Below are positions 8,284-18,600 of a DNA stretch of 64,000 nucleotides, one piece after another. How positions within the stretch are numbered: the stretch's first letter is position 1; each line of letters starts with the position of its first letter. Source of the stretch: Pseudomonas sp. GM18 (GTDB lineage Bacteria > Pseudomonadota > Gammaproteobacteria > Pseudomonadales > Pseudomonadaceae); NCBI RefSeq assembly GCF_000282195.1, contig NZ_AKJT01000049.1:1-64000 (forward strand), in the 5' to 3' direction. Position numbers and translations under genes: made by a program. The notes beneath the pieces were generated by a model. It was not told the DNA's origin and did not search any database. It saw only the letters and a program-made list of their open reading frames with translations.

Positions 8284-11115
8284 TTATTCCTCTTCCGGCA
8301 GCGTTGTCGAGGGCACATGGGCTGCATCCAGTTCCCTGACAGGCAGCACCATGAATGAAAAGGTATGAGACACAGCACCCGCAGGGCCATCGTAGGGACT
8401 TGGCACCGTGGCGATCACTTCTACCGGCCCCGCTCGTGTAGCGGTAAAGTGAAAGACTGCCCAGCCGGATTCCAGCGTTGGCACCGGCGTGGAAACCTCT
8501 CCATGCCGGAATGTCAGCAGCAGTCCAGGTACTTCCCGCTGGGTATAAAACGACTGGGTCTTGATCTGCATATCAACCGTTTCGCCTACAACAGGATCAA
8601 ACGAAGGCTCCCGTACCTCGGTTATCACCACTCGGTTGTGGCCCAGCGATACAGGCTGTACGGGAAAATCGAAACCGGCTTCAGGTAGATTGAACACAAC
8701 GCCCTGCTCGCCGTTGTTTGTCGTGGATGTGGCGTCGAGTTCCCACGCCAGTCCAGCGCTTTCGATCTTGCGAACAGCCTCGGGCGTCAATCTCATGGCA
8801 AAATCATCGCCTTCCTTCAACTTCGCCGCCATCATGAGTCCGGTAATAGGGCTATCGGCTCCGGGTGTGAAACTGCTGGCGTGCTTGGCCCCCCTGCAGG
8901 CGTAAACAGTATTCTCAGCGGGCACCTCAACCTCGTCGAGTGTCAATGTCCCCTCCTCCTGGAGAACTTGCGACAGCAATATCCCCTGCTGCGCATTCGG
9001 GTCCAAGTCGTCATGGCGCACAATCAATTGGAAGCGTGAACTGATCGACGAGGTGGAGCTGACCTGATAACTCAGGCCCTCACGGGTCATTGGACGGGAA
9101 ACAACCGGATCAGGACGGACATCAAATTTCAGGTCCGGTCCAGACTCATTGACCAGTTCCACGGTGAGAAGCTCGCCTATTAAATGGTCTTCAACCGGCA
9201 TGATCTTGAGTTCCACTTCCGGCGCATTACGAAAACAGATATGCCCGACGCTCCCTTCCGATCGGCCATCCAGCGTCACGGCGGCCAACTTCGCCCAGGG
9301 ATTTTCACCCAACACGACAAGGTTGAACTCATGGGCAGGATCGCTTGCATCGTAGTCACTGTCGACTCTCACCGTGACCACGAAATCGCCTTCAGCAACA
9401 GGCTTGAACGGGAATTGAACCCGACCGTTAACCCCCGTCGGCAACTCGGTTTCCGGTCCTGCGTCGATTCTCCAGAAAACCTTTACTCCCGAAACGGCCC
9501 CTACACCGGGCACCTTCGAGTGAACATCGACGGACAGCATCAGGTCGGGACCGCCCACCGCGGGAAACTTCGAAGACTGCCTTGGGTCGTTGATGACCAA
9601 CGAGTTGTGGCTCAGGTGCAGCTTTTGCGGAGGAGAGGGATCCAATAGCTTCGAACATCTGACCGTGAACTCGAAATCGCTGTCTCTTCGGTTTTCACAC
9701 GCCATGCTCCACACCACCTCGTTCCCCTCAACGGTTTTCCCCGCCCCAAATTCAGGAACAAGTGTCACACCCGCCCCCCCGGGGGTGTCCTCAGAATTCC
9801 AATGCACTGCCAGCTCGGTTCCACTCAAGGCGTGGTCACCCGGCAACACCACCTGCATCTCGTGGCTGGCGCCGCGGCAGGGGTAACCCGTTTTTTCCCC
9901 CCAAATCCATTCACGAGGCGGACCATCCAGCGAAAATTTCGCGCTCAACCAAGGGTCTGCTTTCAGAACACGCACGTCGAACGTGTGAAGGGCTTCTTCC
10001 GGTTTATAGTAACTGCCGACCTTGGCTTCGATTTTCCAGTCGCCTTCTGTGTCCGGTGTCCACGTCAAACGGACCTCGCCATTCTCATCCGAATTCTGTC
10101 TTAACAATTCGGTTCCCGGGCTTTCCAACGTGAAGGTGACCTCACGATTGGCCAAGGGCATGCGGGTGAAGTGAGATAGCACTTGCACCACCAGCTCTAC
10201 ACTTTGATTGAGGTCGATCACTGGATAATAAGCGGCCTCCCGCACCGCAACGACATCCAGCCGAAAATGACCGCAAATTGTGTGCAAAAGATACTTGTCG
10301 GCGGTGTATTGGCTGCGCACGGCCAACGTGCGCTCAATCTCCGTGTCTTCCATTTTTCGCTGGCAGAAGATCGTCCATGGCTCATCAATCCGATGTTCAA
10401 TCCCCCACGGGGGAGAAGCATTGAGAAGTCCATCAGGATTAACCACTGCATTCTCCACCAGCAATCCTGCCGATGTGCCATGCCACGCGTTGTCGACGCT
10501 CACCCGCAAGGCAATCTCATGGTCGCCTCCAAAGCACAGGCGCAGTGGCTCACCGGGATCCTGAGACTCGCCATCGACCGTCAGACTGTCCAGTTGCAAG
10601 GCTTCGAGATACAGCAGTAGCTGCGCGAACGTGAACCGCACGGCGCCGGGCCTCCCCACCCCGCCGTTGTCCGGGCTGATGACGGCGAATGTGACGGTCG
10701 TTTCCGCCGGATCAAGACTCAGCGGCTCTTCGTACAGACTGAGATTGAGATCAAGCAGGGGGCCATCATGGGGCATTTCCTGTTCAGTCTCAGCCTTGCG
10801 TGAGGGAACAAGTATCAGCTCTTTTTCGCCTCCAAGACCGGGAGTGATCCGCAGCTTGCCTACAGCGTCCGGGGGGAGTCGAACCGCCTCGTACCAGAAG
10901 ATCAGCATGTAATCCGCCTTGCCGGGTTCAGGCCGCGGGATCGCTGCCAGGGTAATCTCCTGAGAGCCTTCCCCCATATTGACGGCATTCATGAAACCGA
11001 CCATCTCGCCCTGCCATTGCCCTTCCTGGTGGGTAACCTTCCTTTCGTCATTGATGACCCAGCCGGTCAACTCCTCTTTAAAGGATCCGTTGTCAATGAA
11101 GTTATGATCGCTCAT
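8284..11115 (-). CDS. Multidomain Ig-like protein of the Tc operon (943 residues)
   Basis: Its ATG overlaps the stop of the TcaB-like gene (ATGA), so the two are translationally coupled. Residues 1-190 resemble a carbohydrate-binding jelly roll (NFIDNGSFKEELTGWVINDE near the start), though this is a pattern guess. After that, a Tc-tail module with a Cys/Gly/His opening (LCFGGDHEIAL, YPCRGASHEMQV, ICFRNAPEVELKI, YACRGAKHASSF) alternates with Ig-like repeats (VREAAYYPVIDLNQSVELVV; DLMLSVDVHSKVPGVGAVSG; VREPSFDPVVGETVDM). That gives about four modules and three Ig repeats. No signal peptide. I infer an adhesive accessory protein acting with the split A subunit; I do not recognise a characterised homologue. 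Confidence 0.7.
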   Translation of the reverse strand: MSDHNFIDNGSFKEELTGWVINDERKVTHQEGQWQGEMVGFMNAVNMGEGSQEITLAAIPRPEPGKADYMLIFWYEAVRLPPDAVGKLRITPGLGGEKELILVPSRKAETEQEMPHDGPLLDLNLSLYEEPLSLDPAETTVTFAVISPDNGGVGRPGAVRFTFAQLLLYLEALQLDSLTVDGESQDPGEPLRLCFGGDHEIALRVSVDNAWHGTSAGLLVENAVVNPDGLLNASPPWGIEHRIDEPWTIFCQRKMEDTEIERTLAVRSQYTADKYLLHTICGHFRLDVVAVREAAYYPVIDLNQSVELVVQVLSHFTRMPLANREVTFTLESPGTELLRQNSDENGEVRLTWTPDTEGDWKIEAKVGSYYKPEEALHTFDVRVLKADPWLSAKFSLDGPPREWIWGEKTGYPCRGASHEMQVVLPGDHALSGTELAVHWNSEDTPGGAGVTLVPEFGAGKTVEGNEVVWSMACENRRDSDFEFTVRCSKLLDPSPPQKLHLSHNSLVINDPRQSSKFPAVGGPDLMLSVDVHSKVPGVGAVSGVKVFWRIDAGPETELPTGVNGRVQFPFKPVAEGDFVVTVRVDSDYDASDPAHEFNLVVLGENPWAKLAAVTLDGRSEGSVGHICFRNAPEVELKIMPVEDHLIGELLTVELVNESGPDLKFDVRPDPVVSRPMTREGLSYQVSSTSSISSRFQLIVRHDDLDPNAQQGILLSQVLQEEGTLTLDEVEVPAENTVYACRGAKHASSFTPGADSPITGLMMAAKLKEGDDFAMRLTPEAVRKIESAGLAWELDATSTTNNGEQGVVFNLPEAGFDFPVQPVSLGHNRVVITEVREPSFDPVVGETVDMQIKTQSFYTQREVPGLLLTFRHGEVSTPVPTLESGWAVFHFTATRAGPVEVIATVPSPYDGPAGAVSHTFSFMVLPVRELDAAHVPSTTLPEEE

Positions 11116-14100
11116 GGCTGCACCTTCCTTACACGCCCTGGCACGCGTGATGTGTCGGCCGGAGGTGTTCCGGAGAGCAATCCCTCGACTTCGGAGGCGA
11201 ACCCCGGCCCGCCATCCCGGGCCTGATAGATCACCGTCAGAATGATGTCCGTCAATGATTGCAGAAGGCTGACCTGGCCGGGCTGATCAGGTCGGGGAAA
11301 CTTCAACTGATAGCTGGCATGAGCCCCCGTGCCTTCAAAAGGGCGGTAGCGGCCATCGTCCGCCCAATCAGCAATTCCGTTGTCGTCAAGGCCCCGGGAC
11401 AAGCCGATTTGCTGGTAAGGGCGCAGGTTCTGCACCAGCGAACCTGGAACCGGTGTACCAGCACCATCATGCAAGTATTGGACGGTGGCGATTTCCGGCT
11501 CCAGTACCGTGGAACTGCTGTTTTGCGTCAGCGTCGCACAAACGTTCTGGTACGGCCCCAATAGCCCGGGAAAGGTGAATCTCAATTCCAGGACCTGCCG
11601 GCGGTAGTGGCCCGGATAGTCTTGATTGAAGAGCTTTTCGTTCAGCGTGAAGTCCAGTATCCCTTTCTTGTTCGCTTTCCCTTCGCCTTTGAAGTCTTTC
11701 CAGTTGTCCTCATCAAGCTCCTTGAGGGAGATCGTCTTCACCATCTGCAATCGGCGCTCGTCGCGCTTGATCCGCGCCGCCGCCATCTGCAACAGATCCA
11801 CTTTCAACGAAGCACCGGACGTGAACCCATGGTGGGCGTCACGCCACACTTCAGAGCGGATAAACCGGGCCTTGAAGTCGCCCATTTCATACTGCAAACA
11901 TCTTTCGGCGATGACGCAATGACTGACGGCCAGGTCATACAGCTGGTAGAGCAACGGCTTCAACTGGCCCACGACCCAGTTGCTCAATTCCCGGCCTGTG
12001 CTGCGACGCTTGTAGAACGCATAAACTTCCCTGGCTTGGGTATTGGCCATTTCAGTCTGTTGCAGACTGGCCCGGGCGGCTTTGGTGGCTTGGTCTTGGG
12101 CCTGCAATTGCTCGCTCAACACCCGCGCCTCCGCGGTGGACTGATCAAGGGCAAACTTCCAGTCTTGCTGACGCCGACGATACCCCTCGTTGATGCTGAA
12201 CTCCTCGGCTTCGCTCCTCCAGACCTCTGTCAGCAATTGAAGCAACTCGGCGCCAGCGTAGGGGATAGCCGCCGGACGCATGCCACCGAATGCTGTCCCG
12301 CCGATGTTGGGCAATATATCCAGCGCTGCCCCTACTGTCCGAAGTGCCCCGGCTCCCGCGGCGAGATAGCGTGCGTCCCTGTTTTTCTCCAGAACACTGT
12401 ACTCAGCCTCGGACACACCCTCCCTGACCAACCCTTCATAATGCCGCACTCGGGCCTTGACCATGCTTTCGCTCTGGCGCAACGACGCTGCCGTGGATTC
12501 ATGTTGGGCAATCATTGCCTCGTGGATCGAGCGGGTATAGTCGGCCAGCCGGATCAAGTGGTCCTGTTGCAACTCCTCCAGCTCGCCCTGGTCACGCTGT
12601 TGCAGCCACGACCTGAGCTGTTCCTCTTGCTGGATCAGAAACTCCACGATTTGCAGCGCCAGGTTGTACGCGGTCTGCCATCTGTAAGGCACCACCTGCA
12701 CTTGCCCACCCGGGTTGCGCGCTGCACCCAAAGTACCGTTGGCCTGCGCAATCAACAGATTCCGCGGATCCATCGGCGGTTTGAACAGTGATATCTGCAA
12801 CGGCTGACCGTCGATCGACAGATTGCTACGCAAGTTGTTCAGGCGCGAGTTGAGCTGATTCCACAGGGCTTTGGGTCGCTCATTGAGCCCGGCCTTAAAT
12901 GCGCCGGAGCCCAGCAGACCCAGGCGCGGTGTCCCCTTCATCGAGAGGGGCACATCCGCCAGACTGAATTCAAGTTGTGCTTCAAATACCTTGAGCGGTC
13001 CGCGGTCCTCGATCTGCGGCACCAGGGTGCCCAGCGTCACCGGCTTCCAGGTGCTGGCCGTTCGAGTGACCGGCTCTTCGCCGATCAGTGCCCGGGCCTT
13101 GTTGTAAAGGAGCCCGGCGCGAACCATGCTGTCGTAATCCAGTTGCCTGTAAAGGTCGTCGCCTTCGGCAATCAGGTTTTCCACGTAGTGCAAGAAGATG
13201 GCGATCATGAAGTGGATGGGCGCGCAATAACCGATCGCGTCCGGATCCGTCGGTGCCGCGCTTTCATACGAGCATTCGACATCGTCGATTTTCAGCGGAC
13301 GGCAATTCCAGTACGCCGGTTTGGGTATCACTCCCGGGCTCTCGGGAATCTCCCGCAACAACGGATTGAAGATGTACTCGAACCATTGTTGCGCTTCGTG
13401 GTAACGGCCTTCTTCCGACAAGCGGGTGCCGACCAGATGCGGCAAATGGAAAAACAACTCCCAGAAGTAGCGACCATTGCAACCATCGAATGGCCCGTTC
13501 GGCTCGATCGATCCATCCGGCAGGGGCTTCTCCTCGACATGCTGGGTGTCCCAATGCAGTAACGCATCGGGCGACACCGCTGCGCTATTGGTCAGTACGG
13601 GGCCGATTTCGGAGTTCAGCCGAACATGCTTGAGTGCCTGGGCGGAATTGTTGAAGCTAAGAAACTGCGCGCCTTTGACGCTGGTATTGTCGAGGGTGGG
13701 GGTGTTGTACAGGCGCGCCCTTTCGTGAAGCGATACCGAAAATGTAGTGGTTACCAGGGGCCTTCTGCCTCCCGGCACCCAACCGAAAATAAAGTCGATC
13801 GACTCGTCAACGGGAAAATTCATGGCCCCCTTCGATGCGGTCAGTCGTCTGTAAGTCCGCCACGGCGTTGCATAGTGCCCATTCAGCTCGGCAGTCTCGC
13901 GCAATGCCGGTGGATCGGGCACGGTCCGCTCGACCATGTCGAGCTCAAAGTCCGCGAGCTTATAGAGAATCCTCGGCACTACCTGGTTTTGCTCATTCAG
14001 CACCGCATTACCCAGGACGTCGATGGAAAAACCGGCGCCGGCACGAATCTCGTCCTGGGTTCTTCCGAGCAGATAAAGCAATGCGGCTGCGGAAAGCGTG

Positions 14101-15602
14101 GCGATGGCTGTTGCCACCCAGATCCCGTCACCTTCCGATGTTTCCTTGAAGTCTGCAGCTGCAAAGGAATGGATCGTTTCCTTGTTGGGGGTCCCGGGCA
14201 GTTGCACAACGTGCGCCCGGGTCGGCTGGTCCCGCGTGGTCAGCGTGATTCTGAGCTGCTTCTCGCCGGCGTCGACAATTCTGACATCGACAGACGTTGC
14301 GGTCGCCACCGCCCTCCAGCTGATAGACAGGCGCTGCAATACGCGTCCGCTTTCCTGCACGTCATCGCAGCGCCCCCGGACTCTGAGCACCTCATAAAAA
14401 TTGCGATCCTCGCCTTGTTCGCGGGTATAGACGGCATCCAGATACAGATTCGCCACGACGGGCGTAACGGTGACCTTCGAGTAATCTTGCGGTACCACTT
14501 TTTGTTGCAGGCTGGCCGCGTTTTTGAAGCGACCGAATGTCGTCTGCAGCAGGGTGGCGGTGTCATCGGGTACTTTGCGAAACAATGCATCACGGGTTTC
14601 ATAAATTTCTATTTCATGGCCGGAATTCAGCCCATCCAGGCTGTTGCGGTTGGTGTAACAGACGGCCAGACGATCATCACGCGGATCACCATCGCCCAGA
14701 GATACAACGGTCAACCAACCATTGGAGACGTCGTACTCAAACTCTTGACGATGCAACGTCAGTGGTGCCGACCATTGATCGTTCAGGGAGCTGAACGCCA
14801 GTTGGATCACCAGCGTCCAGGGTGACTGCACCACGCCATCGCCATCGACCTGACGGTCGATCCATTCACACCAGACCAGCACCGGCAACCCCAGCCAGAT
14901 CGCACAGCGAATATCCACCACCGTGCCTGCGGTGACGATGTCGCACTTGCGCCATTCGTCCCAGTTCACGGGGTTGATCTTTTTGCTGTTGTTGTCCAGC
15001 TCGACCTTGACGCTTCGCAAGTAATAATCAGACGTCGACGTTCGGTCCTGAGCGATCAGGTAGTAACGCGCCTTTTGGGTATCCGCCCCGTCGATGTAAC
15101 CGCCGCGCACATCCAGATCGCAGATGCGCTGGAAAGCCTTGGTGTACTCCATCAATCCTTGTTTCACCGATGCGTCAGTCAGACGCATCTGCTTAAGACT
15201 GCCCTCCAGTGTACGGAACAGCTCGGTCTTGTTCAGACGCAACGGCGGTTCAATGTAGTTCGACGCATGATCCTTGAGCAGCTCGTTGGCCGACCACGTG
15301 CTGTAATGACTCAGGATCCAATGCCAGTACTGCAAATCCTCCGGTTCGAAATGGCTGTTTTCGAAACCCTTTTCCATGCCGCCGAAGACCGAATGGATAT
15401 ATCGCTGCAACGTACGCACGATCGAGGAAACCTCCGTGGCTTCCGATTGCGCTTTATCCTGGATGTCGGTCAACAGGTGCTCGCTCACGTCTTCGGGGGT
15501 GCGAAGGGTGACTGGCACTGACCACAGTTGCTGGCCCAATACCGCCTCGGCCATTGCCTCTATATAACCGTCCTTCAGCTCATCGATTTGGGGCGTAGCC
15601 AT
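11112..15602 (-). CDS. tcaB: Tc toxin A subunit, carboxy-terminal half (TcaB-like: neuraminidase-like, pore-forming, TcB-binding)
   Basis: A 1496-residue protein starting at the ATG at 15602 behind GGGAGAAAAAC; an in-frame upstream codon at 15665 would abut the previous stop and is less likely. It begins ATPQIDELKDGYIEAMAEAV and carries the ABC-toxin N-terminal and neuraminidase-like regions. A long coiled-coil channel section (about 960-1290) contains a Gly/Ala-rich membrane hairpin near 1085-1125 (LAAGAGALRTVGAALDILP), followed by KPLLYQLYDLAVSHCVIAER and a C-terminal TcB-binding part. In known Tc toxins this section forms the pentameric translocation channel. It lies 63 bases after the TcaA-like gene and overlaps the next gene. 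One complete open frame; no frameshift seen. Confidence 0.9.
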   Translation of the reverse strand: MATPQIDELKDGYIEAMAEAVLGQQLWSVPVTLRTPEDVSEHLLTDIQDKAQSEATEVSSIVRTLQRYIHSVFGGMEKGFENSHFEPEDLQYWHWILSHYSTWSANELLKDHASNYIEPPLRLNKTELFRTLEGSLKQMRLTDASVKQGLMEYTKAFQRICDLDVRGGYIDGADTQKARYYLIAQDRTSTSDYYLRSVKVELDNNSKKINPVNWDEWRKCDIVTAGTVVDIRCAIWLGLPVLVWCEWIDRQVDGDGVVQSPWTLVIQLAFSSLNDQWSAPLTLHRQEFEYDVSNGWLTVVSLGDGDPRDDRLAVCYTNRNSLDGLNSGHEIEIYETRDALFRKVPDDTATLLQTTFGRFKNAASLQQKVVPQDYSKVTVTPVVANLYLDAVYTREQGEDRNFYEVLRVRGRCDDVQESGRVLQRLSISWRAVATATSVDVRIVDAGEKQLRITLTTRDQPTRAHVVQLPGTPNKETIHSFAAADFKETSEGDGIWVATAIATLSAAALLYLLGRTQDEIRAGAGFSIDVLGNAVLNEQNQVVPRILYKLADFELDMVERTVPDPPALRETAELNGHYATPWRTYRRLTASKGAMNFPVDESIDFIFGWVPGGRRPLVTTTFSVSLHERARLYNTPTLDNTSVKGAQFLSFNNSAQALKHVRLNSEIGPVLTNSAAVSPDALLHWDTQHVEEKPLPDGSIEPNGPFDGCNGRYFWELFFHLPHLVGTRLSEEGRYHEAQQWFEYIFNPLLREIPESPGVIPKPAYWNCRPLKIDDVECSYESAAPTDPDAIGYCAPIHFMIAIFLHYVENLIAEGDDLYRQLDYDSMVRAGLLYNKARALIGEEPVTRTASTWKPVTLGTLVPQIEDRGPLKVFEAQLEFSLADVPLSMKGTPRLGLLGSGAFKAGLNERPKALWNQLNSRLNNLRSNLSIDGQPLQISLFKPPMDPRNLLIAQANGTLGAARNPGGQVQVVPYRWQTAYNLALQIVEFLIQQEEQLRSWLQQRDQGELEELQQDHLIRLADYTRSIHEAMIAQHESTAASLRQSESMVKARVRHYEGLVREGVSEAEYSVLEKNRDARYLAAGAGALRTVGAALDILPNIGGTAFGGMRPAAIPYAGAELLQLLTEVWRSEAEEFSINEGYRRRQQDWKFALDQSTAEARVLSEQLQAQDQATKAARASLQQTEMANTQAREVYAFYKRRSTGRELSNWVVGQLKPLLYQLYDLAVSHCVIAERCLQYEMGDFKARFIRSEVWRDAHHGFTSGASLKVDLLQMAAARIKRDERRLQMVKTISLKELDEDNWKDFKGEGKANKKGILDFTLNEKLFNQDYPGHYRRQVLELRFTFPGLLGPYQNVCATLTQNSSSTVLEPEIATVQYLHDGAGTPVPGSLVQNLRPYQQIGLSRGLDDNGIADWADDGRYRPFEGTGAHASYQLKFPRPDQPGQVSLLQSLTDIILTVIYQARDGGPGFASEVEGLLSGTPPADTSRVPGRVRKVQP

Positions 15603-15665
15603 TGTTTTTCTCCCTGTCGCTGGATGATGCCCCGACCACGGATGGCCGCGGGCAACCGTTTCCAC

Positions 15666-18600
15666 TCAAGATTTCGGTGAAGTACGCCGTGTGACGGGGC
15701 GTTTGCGCAGAGTGCCCTGGAGCACCAGCGCCCTCTCCAGGCGGTCGGCATACACACTCAACTGGAAGTCGCCATTACGCACATTGCCCGTCCGGATATC
15801 CACGGAGTACGGAGCGTCGTCGAAGTGAAAACGCGTAGCCAAAGACGGGGTGAAAACCATGCCCAGCGCCTGGGTGGAATAGGTGCAACTCCATCCCATG
15901 GCGCCCTGAGTGCCCTCGAGCTGCGTCGCGTCTTTCGGCTGGACTTCAAGGCGATAATGGCCATCTCTTAGCAGCGTGAGTGTGTCGATAGCCGGATCGA
16001 ACGGCTGACGGGTCTCCCCACCCCTGGCATCGATGGTGATCAGATTGACGAGCCATTCGAAAGCGGGAATGACGTTCAAATCGAAGGCTTGCGTCTGCGT
16101 CGGGTCAAGGTCCAGTGTCGCGGTCACAGTGAACTGACCCGTCCTCATCGACGTGAACGGGTATACCGATCGGCCTTGTGCATCTGTATTGATGATTTCT
16201 TCTACAGGTGGCACCGAATTGACTGCCCACTTAACCGGATAGTTGCCCACCGGCGTGGCCAGAGATTCTTCCGCCTCTTTCACATCCAGCCACAACAACG
16301 TCGGCCGTTGCGCGCCAGCCACCGGGAAGCGAATGATCTCCGAATAGTTCTGGATCACGGCGGCGCTGGCCACCCACACCATGACCTCGACAACCGGGTC
16401 GGTGCCCAACTGGGCAAAAATCGTCAAAGCACCGGCTGCAGGGGCACTTATGGAGAATTCAGAAACCCCTTCTACATTGCTGATCCCCTCGACTTTCGTC
16501 GCATCAGCACTCGTCCACCACAGCACTTTCTCGTCTGCAACAGGCTCGTCATCGAGCCCGACGACCTTGCAGGACAGCGACAGCACCTGACCAACCATTG
16601 CCACAGGGTTGACAGAGGAGTTGCCAAGAATCCGTGGCTTGTCGGTGAACTTGATCGCACCATTGAAGGTATAACGGTGGGTGCCTTCCACATTGCCGAC
16701 AGACACTTTGGCATCGCCCGGAAAGCGGCTGGAAATCCATACGCGGCTCACGCCGTCCTTGTCGGTGACGGTATGACTCGGCCGGATTTCCCCGTTCGTG
16801 GTGGCCCACTGCACCGGGCGATTGACACCCCGGTTGCCGTAATCGTCGATCAGAACAGCGTCGACTTCTACCTCCTGCAGCTTCCCCGCCAGCACGGGAT
16901 CTCTGGGCAGCAAGGAACTCAACTCAGTATTGACCCGCAAGGTCGCCTCATCGGGACCGATCACGACGGAGGGGGCGTACCTCGCTTCATGAAGCGGCAG
17001 GTTGTAGCTCACATGCGCAGTGCCCGACCTTGCCCCGGCCTGCAATTGCACCCAGGCCCGCCCCTGGCTGTCTGTCCGGACTTCTGGCGTGAGCACGACC
17101 CCAAGGTCGGTTTTGATATAAAGAATTACCCCCACAAGGGGAATACCGAAAAAATCGAGCAGCGTGATCAGGAATTCCGCAACCTCCTGGTCCACACCCG
17201 CGATCAGCTTCGGGTTGTCCACCACGCAATGGGTGGTGAAACTCTGCCCGACTTCAGCCGAGTCCGCCGGGGTATTGGCGTCGTTGAATCGGGCCAGACT
17301 TTCCAGCGCATTCTGTGCGGCCTGCGCATACTCCTCATCCCCATCCAGCGGATTCAACCCGGCAAGACTGACCGCAGCCTCGGCGTCCATCCCTTTTGAT
17401 GCCAGCTCCAGTGTGCGCACCAGCACATCAAGGTGTTCCAACGTGCGCAAAAAGGGCAAGACGGACCCGTCGCTGCCTTCAATCCCGAGCGTGACATGCT
17501 CGACGCACGTGAGCACATGCCGGATCCCGCAGCCGAAAAAAGTGGCCAGTTTGTCGGCTGCCGCATCACGGATCAGACGTCGCGCATCATCACTCAAGTC
17601 GTCGGGCAACAGGTTCACCTGACGCAAGTAGTCGAGCATTTTCTCTTCGGGCTGCCGGGCCCGGTCGACCAGTCGACTGAACAGCGCCAGGTAATAAACG
17701 GAATGGATCGATATCTCGTAGCGATCCTTGAGACTGAACCATTCGTATTGTTCCCCTTCCAGAAGGGTCTCAAGCATCGCCGGACTCAATTTGAGCCTGT
17801 CGGCAATCCGGGCACGGCGTTCGACTTCCGCGAAGGTTTTCAGGAACAGAACCGGTTCTTCCAGCCCCCGTGGGATTCGTCGCGCTCTCGAAGGACGCAT
17901 GGCCAGCGCCTCTTTCAAGAACTCATACGGATGCCCCTGAGCCCAGGCCAACACTTGAGCAGTCAGCAAGGAGTCCAGCCTCAGATAAACCGACAGGCCC
18001 TCTTCCACCAGCACTTGTTGCTCGTCCCGACAGCGCAGCAGGATCGTGCGCAGCAGTATCTGCAGGGGCTCACGTTCCGCAGGGGCCTCCCCGCCAATGT
18101 CCGGATAGACGCTCTCTGATATATCATCGATCACTGCAACGGTGCGTGCCAGATACTGGTCTTCGGTTTCGTCATACCGCCCGATAACCAGCCCTGCTTC
18201 GTCGACCAGTGGGGCCAGCAATGTCATCCAGTCGATGAGCTGCTCGTTGCTGTTGCGCAAGGGTGCGCCGGCCTCCAGCACCTTGGCAGCCTCCACCAGA
18301 ACCGACGGTGCCTGGCTGTGCAATTGCAGCAGGAACTGCTCCTGGGTTTCGGTCCACACGGTCGGGACATAGACCGGATTGACGTTTTGCACCAGCCACA
18401 ACACCGGCAAATCGAAGTCACTGGCCCATTGCGCGCAGGTCATCAGCGCGTGAATGGCGCTCAACGCATCCGCCCCGTCCGTCGAACCGTAAGCGGAGAC
18501 CACCGGCCTGCCCGCCAGTTGCGCCACCAGCCCCAGGGTTTGCAGCAGTGCTGTCGATTCTATCGGTGTCAGCCCGAACATTCGGGCCAACCGCACCAGC

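Noticed and set aside
15603..15665. Possible frameshift joining the TcaA-like and TcaB-like genes into one A subunit
   Set aside because: There is a 63-base gap, the second gene has its own Shine-Dalgarno and ATG, and the first ends with complete Ig-like modules; split A subunits are known.
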